Shown here in pieces: positions 55,884 through 64,000 of a DNA stretch of 64,000 nucleotides. A model generated the notes under the pieces. The model did not search any database, had not been told where the DNA came from, and saw only the letters and a list, made by a program, of their open reading frames with translations. The stretch spans positions 28,672,467 to 28,736,466 of the forward strand of contig JBANSL010000004.1 of NCBI GenBank assembly GCA_037127255.1, given 5' to 3'. This stretch comes from Persicaria tinctoria. Lineage: Eukaryota; Streptophyta; Magnoliopsida; Caryophyllales; Polygonaceae. Position numbers and translations under genes: made by a program. Each line of letters starts with the position of its first letter. Position 1 is the stretch's first letter.

Positions 55884-58816
55884 TTAGGTTTTGACCAACG
55901 CCAGGGTGGCGCGAATCTCCTCTTCCGGGTCTTCTTTGTCGTAGTATTTCTTGACCCTATGCCCATTTACCTTAAAGGTGGTTCCATTAGTGCCAATTAA
56001 CTCTACCGCTCCATGAGGGTATATGTGGTGAACCACGAAAGGTCCACTCCATCTTGTCCTGAGCTTCCCTGGGAACAAACGCAATCTAGAATTATATAAA
56101 AGCACTTTGTCACCTACCTCATATGTCTTTGGCACCAATTTCTTATCGTGCCATCTCTTGGTGCGCGCGCTCCTTGTAGATTTCGGCATTCTCATAGGCC
56201 TTCAATCTTAGCTCATCTAATTCCTGCAAATCAATAAAGCGTTTCTTACCTGCCTCGTCGAGATCCATGTTGAGCTCCTTGAGGGCCCACATTGCCTTAT
56301 GCTCCAGTTCGACAAGTAAATGGCAGGACTTGCCATAAACCAAGTTGTAAGGAGTTGTTCACAGCGGTGTTTTATAGGCCGTCCTATAAGCCCATAGCGC
56401 ATCATCAAGCTTAGATGACCAATTCTTTCTTGAGCGGGAGACTGTCTTTTCCAAGATGACTTTGATTTTACGATTAGAGACCTCCACTTGACCACTAGTT
56501 TGGGGATGATAAGGTGTTGCCACCCTCTGCATTACCCCATACTTAGCCAAAAGAGCCTCCCTCTCTCGATGAAATGTGAGCCACCTTCTGAAATAAGAAC
56601 TCTAGGAACACCAAAGCAAGGAAATATGTTAGTTTTAACAAACTTTGAAACTACCTTCGCGTCGTTGGTCCTAGTTGCAAAAGCCTCAACCCATTTAGAG
56701 ACGTAGCCGACCGCCACAAGGATGTATTTGTAAGGTCCTGAAGCAGGGAATGGTCCCATAAAGTCTATTCCCCAGACATCAAATAGCTCAACCTCCAAAA
56801 TCCCTGTGAGTGGTGTCTCATTCTTCCAATTAATGTTTCCTTCTCTTTGGCACTCATTGCATGAAGTGACATAAGCCTGCACATCCCTGAAAAGATTAGG
56901 CTAATAAAAACAACATTGAAGTACCTTAGATGCGGTTTTGAAGCCTCTTGCATGTACGCTTGTAGGGAGAGTATGGCAATGGCGAATGACACTTTCTACT
57001 TCCTCCTCTGGAATACAACGTCTGAAGATATGGTCCTTCCCTTGTTTGAACAAGTAAGGGTCATCCCAATAGTATTGCTTGACGTCGTGGAGGAACTTCT
57101 TCTTTCCCTGTGAGGATAGTCTTGATGGAATCTCATTTCCTGCAAGATAGTTAGCGAAATCCGCATACCAGGGCACCTTTGATCCTCTTATAGCATATAT
57201 ATCATGTATAGGACTAGTAGAAGGGGTAAAGAAGAAATCCTAACCGGAATCTGTACGAAAAATCTCACCTGAAGACTTACCAGAGTTTGGTCGATATCGA
57301 GTAAAGTTACTCGATATCGAGTAAGTTGCAGTGGCTACTGGTGATGTGCTCGATTTCTGGTGGTCTGTCGAGTTGGATATGGTCGACGTCGAGGAAAGGT
57401 TGCTCGATGTCGAGTAACTCTGTAGCTCAAAACCATGCAAGGAAGAATACTCACCAGGTTTACTCGATGTCGAGGAAGGTTGCTCGATGTCGAGGAAGAC
57501 TGTGTCAGTTCGCATCAGGTGCTCGTCGGGGCGAGAGTCGTCGATTGGTGTGGTATCCTGGGCTTCCTCTAGCATGTCTTCGGGGAGCCTGGATAGGTGA
57601 TCGGCGAATGAATTTTCTATGCCCTTTTTGTCCTTTAGCTCAACATCAAATTCTTGGAGTAGGAGCACCCATTGTAACAGCCTTCGTTTAGCATCCTTCT
57701 TTGTCATCAAATATCTAAGAGCAGCATGGTCAGTATGGATAATAACTTTAGATACAAAAAGATAAGAACGAAATTTTTCAAAAGCAAAAACCACAGCCAA
57801 AAATTTCTTCCCTGTTGTGGTGTGCTTAGCCTGAACCACGTCAAGAGTCTTGCTTGCATAGTAGATGGCATGTAGTTTCTTGTCCGTTCGCTGTCCTAGA
57901 ACTGCTCCCATGGCATAATCGCTGGCATCACACATGATTTCATAATGTAGTGACCAATCCGGCGATTGAATGATTGGAGCGGAGATAAGGGCTTATTTCA
58001 ACCTATTGAAGGCTTCAAGACATTCGCTAGAAAACACAAACTTAACATCTTTCATAAGAAGGTTAGTTAATGGTTTGAAAATTTTAGAGAAACCTTGAAT
58101 AAACCTTCTATAAAAACATGCATGACCAAGGAAACTCCTTATCTCTTTGATGGATGATGGTGGGGGCAATTTCTCCACTAGCTCTATCTTGGCCCTGTCC
58201 ACCTCAATACCTTTCTTAGATATCTTGTGGCCTAGAACGACTCCTTCCGTTACCATAAAGTGGCACTTTTCCCAATTGAGAACCAAATTTGTCACTTCGC
58301 AATGCTTGAGTACCCTATGCAAGTTACAGAGACAAATATCGAAAGTAGTACCATAAATAGAGAAATCAGCCATAAATACCTCCACTATATCCTCTATCAT
58401 GTCGGAGAAGATGACCATCATACACATTTGAAAGGTGGCATGGGCATTGCAAAGGCTGAAAGGCATCCTCCAATATGCAAAAGTTCCATAGGGGCAAGTG
58501 AAGGTTGTCTTTTCTTGATCTTCAGGATGAATAGGAACCTGCCAAAAACCAGAATATCCATCCAGGTAACAAAAGTAATCATGTTCAGCTAACCTTTCGA
58601 GTACCTGGTCAATGAAGGGGAGCGGGAAATGATCCTTCCTGGTGGCAGTGTTGAGCTTTCTGTAATCGATGCACATCCGGCAGCTGGTAGTGATTCTTTT
58701 GGGAACAAGCTCTCCCTTCTCATTCTCATCAACGGTCATTCCACCCTTCTTAGGGACAACATGAACTGGACTTACCCACTTGTTGTCAGAGATTGGATAG
58801 ATGATTCATGCGTCTA
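55884..58816 (-). pseudogene. Athila-type pol remnant (RT, RNase H, integrase)
   Basis: Reverse transcriptase covers 57993-58739 plus a stub to 58816. RNase H is at about 57570-57935, and integrase with its C-terminal domain at about 55884-57176. The RT active-site FMDD-type motif reads FMAD (GCT codon near 58370). The RNase H region expected to hold Glu reads TTGKK. The integrase second Asp reads Glu (ISEGGSHF). There are in-frame stops near 58803 (TGA) and 56900 (TAG), and a frameshift near 56570. Between RNase H and integrase an ~80-codon insert is built of TCGA words (57285-57510). Gene order and RT text place it in the Athila group. Confidence 0.85.
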
Positions 58817-58821
58817 GCATG

Positions 58822-60910
58822 TGATGTAGGAGGAAATCGAGAATGCAAAACAGTAAGTAAATAAACTAAGGCAAACCAGATTCCGTCCCTTGCAAATAAT
58901 TACAAGACCTCCTCCTAATGTAGCAGCGGGAAGTCAGGATCGATCCACGAGGAAGCGTGTCAGCGGATCCTAGGCAGTGATGAAGTCTCACGGTCAAAAG
59001 TCGACAACAGGTGCTAGATCTCGACTTAGGGTAAGTCGACAGGAGATCAGGCTAGTCGAGCAGCGCAGCAGCAGTCACAGGGGTCTAGACGATCTCGACT
59101 AGAGGCTGCTCGAGATCGAGTACGACCTTCGTCGACGTCGGCTTGGCTTGTCGAGTACCTGCACACAGTAGCTACAACGATGCTAGATCGAATATCAGTA
59201 ACTCGAGATCGACCAGACTTGGTCGAGATCCAGTAAAGGCAGAAAACGAAACAGAAGAAATAAAGTAAAGGCAAAGGCTTTGGGGATTCGAACTAAACTG
59301 TATGTAAAAGGACTTCCAAGATTGGGGTTCGCGACAACGATAACCAAGCATGCATAAGGCAAGAATAAAACAGATAATCATGTGAATCGCATCAAAGGAC
59401 TAAGCTTTCGCCTTTTCCAATAATTAGACAACTCTTTCAAGAAACCCTAATTGTATCTACTGATTTTATGTTTACAATCCAAGTTGCTAGCATGGACCTC
59501 CATTAAATGGGTAATAAACACATAAACAAGTAGTAGATGCTCAAAACATGATAAAAGTCGGATTTTTACCTCAAACACGCATGGCTATCGTCGGACTCGC
59601 CCCAACCCTAGAAGTGGGTGGACTACTCGCGCTTCATCGCAACCTCAGACATTGATTGAAAGGAAATAACAACTTGCATTAAAACCAAATTGTAGAATGT
59701 ATAACCGAACAAAGCCAACTTGCTCTGGCTCCTTTGCTCCACTCGGCCTCACTTTTTCTCTCTACTACTACTTCTCCTACTGAAAATTGAATTTCTAGAA
59801 ATCAGCCCCATGGGCTTTATTTATAGGCTTCTAAACCATGCTATTCAAGGATAGAAACATTTATCTATATCTAAAACTATATCTAAAAGGCTTAATGATA
59901 GATAAAAGCAACAACATAATTAAATCTAAATAAGGGCAATTATATCTAAAAGGTCTTCAAGTGGATAGATCTCTCTTCATGATGTAACTTGATAAAATCG
60001 GATAGAGTTCGGCAATCTTCGGCCCCAAGGAATCCCAATCCGAGTAGGATAGATCAAAACGCGTTACGCGGCTTTTGGAGGTTTCCTCGATCTCGAGTAG
60101 AATTGGCGTCGACTTGGCTGGCTCGGCGTCTCGGGTTGCTGGTGCTCGATGTGGCTCGGACATCGCTCCTGGTGTTCGTCGATCTCGACGAACTCTCCTC
60201 GATCTCGAGTAGTGGTGGGTAATTGACTTGGCCGGCTTGGTGCATCGGGTAGCCTCTTGTCGACATGCTCGGACACCGGCTCACAGGGTCCTCGATCTCG
60301 AGTAACTTTACTCGATCTCGAGTAGCAGTGTTGATCAAGGCTTGGCCTGGTGTTGTCGAGCAGCATCTCTTCGACGTGGCTCGGGTGCCGGCTTCCGGGT
60401 TCCTCGATCTCGAGTAGAGTGTAACCCGGTATGTCTTCGTCTTCGGCTTCTCGATCAGCTCCTCCTCGACCAGGCACTCCTTGGACATTTCTGGTCGATC
60501 TCGAGTAAAACTACTCGATATCGAGTAAATCTCTCAGCTTTCTGCTCTGTTCTTAAAACGCACTTTCCCGAGTCCTCGTTCGTTGGATTGTCGCATATGA
60601 TCATGCGTTGGAAAGCTCTTTCCGAGGGATACAACTTTCATGAAGACATCAAAGCTTGAATCAGAACGAAGAATGGTGAAAAATGACCTTTTCTCCAGTT
60701 GCACCATTCTTAGCTTCTCCATGAGTTTCCTTTAAGTTCCAAAGTGCGTCTGATTTCTGCGAAATATAACCAAAACTTGTGTAGACCTCCATATATTGCA
60801 AATAAGTGTAAACTACACAGATTCTGTATTATTCTAACTCAAATGCATGAAATGCATGCAGAAAACGATATAAAAGTAACTATAAATCATGGCAAATTAA
60901 GCTCACAACA
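58822..60910 (-). repeat. 3' LTR of nested element
   Basis: On the minus strand it begins TGTTGTGAGC at 60910 and ends CCTACATCA at 58822. TATTTATAG near 59820 marks a possible TATA region. TCGA-word tracts lie at 59000-59240 and 60080-60520. Confidence 0.8.
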
Positions 60911-62422
60911 AACACCCCATACTTAAGCTTGCTTGTCCTCAAGCAATACTTTTAATTGTCATTCAGGGGAAGAATTCAAACTCTCAACATCATAGATTCA
61001 TTGCCATATGTCCCTGTAATCAATTACCATCCTTGAAAAGGTACTAGTGTAACAAATCCATGCATGTGCAAATTTTAAAAGCAACATTTACTCATAAAAG
61101 GAGGGTTATGCAAAACATTCATAAGTGACAAAGCATTAATAATCAAGAGGACTTCAATTTAAGCTCAATAAGGAATAGATTGGTAAAAGGCTAAAGGTGG
61201 GCAATTTTTGGTGATGTGGTGCTAATAATCCGGGGAAATGGAGTATTTCCAAACTTTCTCAACCACATTCCTTTTTCCTTAGATTCATCACCTTCTATAA
61301 TGCTTTTTTTTCCAATAATAATGCTTTTACCTCTCTGACCTCAACACTGCCTTCTCGCGAGTCGCAAACATGGGTGTCATGAATGGCCTCGGATACTTAG
61401 TGCATTGGACTCCTCACCTGTGTGTCCCATCTCACTGAACTATTATCTCAGCGAGCAGGGTCGATCTACCTTTATCTCCTGAGGTGATCGGATTTTCTTT
61501 CACTCATTAAATTTTCCATATATTTCAAACAATTTCCTACCAAACTCCAATAATGATAACAACAACAACACAAACCCCATAGAACATCTCCATAATGTGA
61601 CATCATTCTCAACATAATCCCCGGATAAGAAATAAGGTGAAGAATGGCAAATATTTGGAACATGTGGAGCAATAATTGAAATAAGGCATAATATGGCTTT
61701 TGTGATGCATAAGCATAGGTGTGGCTAGGATATAACAATATGAGCATTATATGGAAATCTAAAGTCCTTCATCCTCTTATCATGAAACATGTCAAAAGCA
61801 ACTTCAAATTTTACCTTCTTTCATGGTTTTCAATAAAATATGCACTTCATTGTTGACTTCCCTTTACTAGGCAATTTCATGCTATATCTCTAATGAATCT
61901 AATTTTGCATCGTCGAGTTCAATATAAAGCTTCCATGACATTATCAAAAATTTCAATGGGGGTCATTTTTTTTTCAAATTTTGGAAAACATGCTTATAAG
62001 CACATAAATCAATAATGAATTCCAAAATAGCCATGTATAAGCAATTCAAGAAATAAACCTTAAATATGCACAAATATGGTCAAATAAAGCCAAATATGCA
62101 TAAAGTAAGCCCTTCCCCCACCCCATACTTAAACATTACAGTGTCCTCACTGTATAAAAACTAAGGGTAAAGAAAGGAACTCACAAGACAGGTGTGCAGG
62201 GTCTCTTGATATCGAACGAAAGAATCGACTGGGCTGAGTCTGAATATAGTTTGCTTCTATCCATGGACCTGGGAAGTGTAGAAGAGAAATACCCACAATA
62301 GAAAAACTAAAAGTTCAAAACCAAAAACAAACAAAAGCAACAATGTCCAAAAGTCCCAAAAATAAATGTCTATTTACAAGCTCTAGATTTTATAGTCGCT
62401 AGGCCGACTTCTTCATTAAGCA
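60911..62422 (-). other. Non-coding interior of nested element
   Basis: No gene is seen. CCCCATACTTAAGCTTGC next to the LTR (60913) is the probable polypurine-tract side. A second CCCCATACTTAAACATTAC lies at 62120. The tract matches 41100-42220 (inverted) and 52890-54190. Confidence 0.6.
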
Positions 62423-63172
62423 TTAGCCTGGCTCATCTTTGTCCGGAGGTATAGGTGGATCTGGTGGTTCCTCCAGTGGTGGGAAGTGTGGGCTGTCATC
62501 CGGGGGCATCATGTGAAGAAGCTTAAACCACCCCGAGTGGACGCTCCATGGCTTCACCCATTCATCTTCCTGGGATCCAGCTGGCATGCATAAAGGAATA
62601 TATAAAGGAAATTTGCATACCTCATAATCATACCTCTTTCGCTCCATTGGTTGATTTGTTTGCGCGTCTCCACCACAACAAAACGGTGGAGTGGGAAGAG
62701 ATATTTCCACCTCATCGTGCGGAGCTTCATGCCACTTTGCGAGGACCCCATACTTGAATATGAACATCGGTTGCTCAAAATCGTCGGGGATAGCCTTCAC
62801 CTTATAAGGCAAAAGTGACTTTGAAACAACATGGGCAACGACGTCCAACTTCTTTTTTTCTAGCTCTTCTTCCTCTTGACGGTCTTCAAATGGGTTCTCA
62901 AAGACAGATAGCAAAGTTGGATTTGAGATAGCGGAAGGACATACCTGGGTATCGACTGTAGATAGGTCGATATCGACTAGGCGTTGGTCGAGGTCGTCCT
63001 CAGGTTCAGATCCTCCTTCTAGCGAGATTAGGGCTTCTGGCGGTGGTTTTGACGAATCTCGTAGCTTCCTAAATGCGCGTACACCCTCAAGCCATGCCTC
63101 CTCATCAACGATGTATAGCCATCTCAAATATTCCAATTCTTTTGCATACTGTCTCGCTCTTTCCCTTTCCAA
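62423..63172 (-). CDS. Gag-like protein of nested element (249 aa)
   Basis: An uninterrupted 249-residue frame. It starts with a charged helical region (RERARQYAKELEYLRWLY), has an acidic linker containing LVDIDL encoded by a TCGA word, a central DVVAHVVSKSLLPYKVKAI block, and a Pro-rich end (PPDPPIPP). A frame extending a little upstream after a TTCTACAG acceptor-like site (about 63200) is possible. I see no CCHC zinc knuckle, so the gag assignment rests on position next to the primer-binding site. The plus-strand copy at 39905-40705 is its decayed relative. Being intact, it could still be expressed. Confidence 0.6.
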   Translation of the reverse strand: MERERARQYAKELEYLRWLYIVDEEAWLEGVRAFRKLRDSSKPPPEALISLEGGSEPEDDLDQRLVDIDLSTVDTQVCPSAISNPTLLSVFENPFEDRQEEEELEKKKLDVVAHVVSKSLLPYKVKAIPDDFEQPMFIFKYGVLAKWHEAPHDEVEISLPTPPFCCGGDAQTNQPMERKRYDYEVCKFPLYIPLCMPAGSQEDEWVKPWSVHSGWFKLLHMMPPDDSPHFPPLEEPPDPPIPPDKDEPG

Positions 63173-63254
63173 ATACTCGAAGGTCTCCTGGATATACCTG
63201 TAGAAGAAAAATCAAAGAAAACGTGAGATCTAACTACCTAAGGCGCGAATGATT

Positions 63255-63275
63255 GCTTCCCCGGCAACGGCGCCA
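63255..63275 (-). other. Primer-binding site
   Basis: TGGCGCCGTTGCCGGGGA on the minus strand lies three bases from the LTR end at 63279. The same site, with two changes, follows the LTR at 39821. It is the common primer-binding text of large plant Ty3/gypsy elements. Confidence 0.75.
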
Positions 63276-63278
63276 ATT

Positions 63279-64000
63279 TGATGTAGGAGGAAATCGAGAA
63301 TGCAAAACAGTAAGTAAATAAACTAAGGCAAACCAGATTCCGTCCCTTGCAAATAATTACAAGACCTCCTCCTGATGTAGCAGCAGGAAGTCAAGATCGA
63401 TCCACGAGGAAGCGTGTCAGCGGATCCTAGGCAGTGGTGAAGTCTCACGGTCAGAAGTCGACAACAGGTGCTAGATCTCGACTTAGGGTACGTCGACAGG
63501 AGATCAGGCTAGTCGAGGAGCGCAGCAGCAGTCACAGGGGTCTAGTCGATCTCGACCAGAGGCTACTCGAGATCGAGTACGACCTTCGTCGACGTCGGCT
63601 TGGCTTGTCGAGTACCTGCACACAGAAGCTACAACGATGCTAGATCGAATATCAGTTTCTCGAGATCGACCAGACTTGGTCGAGATCGAGTAAAGGCAGA
63701 AAATGAAACAGAAGAAATAAAGTAAAGGCAAAGGCTTTGGGGATTCGAACTAAAATGTATGTAAAAGCACTTCGAAGATTAGGGTTCACGACAACGATAA
63801 CCAAGCATGCATAAGGCAAGAATAAAACAGATAATCATGTGAATCGCATCAAAGGACTAAGCTTTCGCCTTTTCCAACAATTAGACAACTCTTTCAAGAA
63901 ACCCTAATTGTCTCTACTGATTTTATGTTTACAATCCAAGTTGTTAGCATGAACCTCCATTAAATGGGTAATAAACACATAAACAAGTAGTAGATGCTCA
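63279..64000 (-). repeat. 5' LTR of nested element, cut by window end
   Basis: It is nearly identical to 58822-59543, with about 20 substitutions in the 540 bp compared and no large gap. It continues beyond the window. Confidence 0.8.

Larger units (their letters stand above)
51129..58816 (-). mobile_element. Athila-type Ty3/gypsy element, minus orientation, pol split by nested element
   Basis: The 3' LTR is 51129-52881 (TGATGTCC start, CCTACAACA end, read on minus). A ~3-kb non-coding tract and a pol remnant follow up to 58816, where the nested LTR element begins. The 5' part (rest of pol, gag, 5' LTR) must lie beyond 64000. The purine-rich stretch AAGTATGGGGTG just outside the LTR fits a polypurine tract. 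Confidence 0.75.
58822..64000 (-). mobile_element. Nested LTR-gag-LTR element without pol
   Basis: LTRs are 58822-60910 (2089 bp, complete) and 63279-64000 (cut by the window). They differ at roughly 4% over the 540 bp I compared. The 2368-bp interior has a primer-binding site next to the right LTR, one gag-like frame and a non-coding tract, but no pol. It lies inside the pol of the Athila-type element; GCATG at 58817-58821 is the candidate left target duplication. This matches a terminal-repeat gag-only, non-autonomous design that depends on a relative. Confidence 0.75.

Overview
The window is nuclear DNA of a flowering plant, most likely a eudicot. It is AT-rich, has GT-AG introns, and is packed with plant transposons: MULE, hAT, CACTA, Stowaway, Harbinger and Athila-type Ty3/gypsy. 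Only one conventional host gene is clear, an intronless U-box/ARM E3 ubiquitin ligase at 23500-24753.

Layout. 1-19333 is the right-hand part of a very large Mutator-like element (element A), whose left end lies before the window. It carries a Ulp1-protease-like gene (+), two paralogous RING-H2 genes (+), a small coiled-coil gene (+), a second Ulp1-like pseudogene (-) and a broken MuDR-type transposase (-). Arrays of short repeated motifs separate them. It ends in a MULE-type terminus and appears inserted in an Athila LTR, whose right part follows at 19334-20549. 20550-23340 holds a short retroposon with target duplication and Harbinger debris. 23340-24753 is the U-box gene and its promoter, with a Stowaway MITE downstream. 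27000-37430 is a third repeat-rich element (C) into which a complete 8.1-kb MULE (element B, 28782-36870, 9-bp target duplication) has inserted. Element B has a nearly intact transposase (+) and a decayed DUF1985/Ulp1-like gene (-).

37959-42223 is a truncated Athila-family copy (+) joined to a decayed hAT transposase (42224-48494). That transposase is interrupted by a cleanly inserted 3.9-kb CACTA element with a CAA target duplication. 48652-51128 has a 535-bp hAT-type MITE with an 8-bp target duplication, plus microsatellites. 51129-64000 is an Athila element in minus orientation (3' LTR, long non-coding tract, broken pol) whose pol is split by a nested LTR-gag-LTR element that runs off the window.

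Two themes stand out. First, all three Ulp1/C48-like genes lack a cysteine at the nucleophile position, although their surrounding folds are recognisable. Second, each element family carries its own short oligonucleotide vocabulary (A: GCTGACACTGAT and TTGCTCAACAT; B: AACTGGACACA and ACATGACR; C: CCTACCAATAG; Athila: TCGATATCGA). These words recur in non-coding DNA and, for A, B and Athila, also inside coding exons. All boundaries, exon structures and family calls come from reading the sequence by eye; no database search was run.
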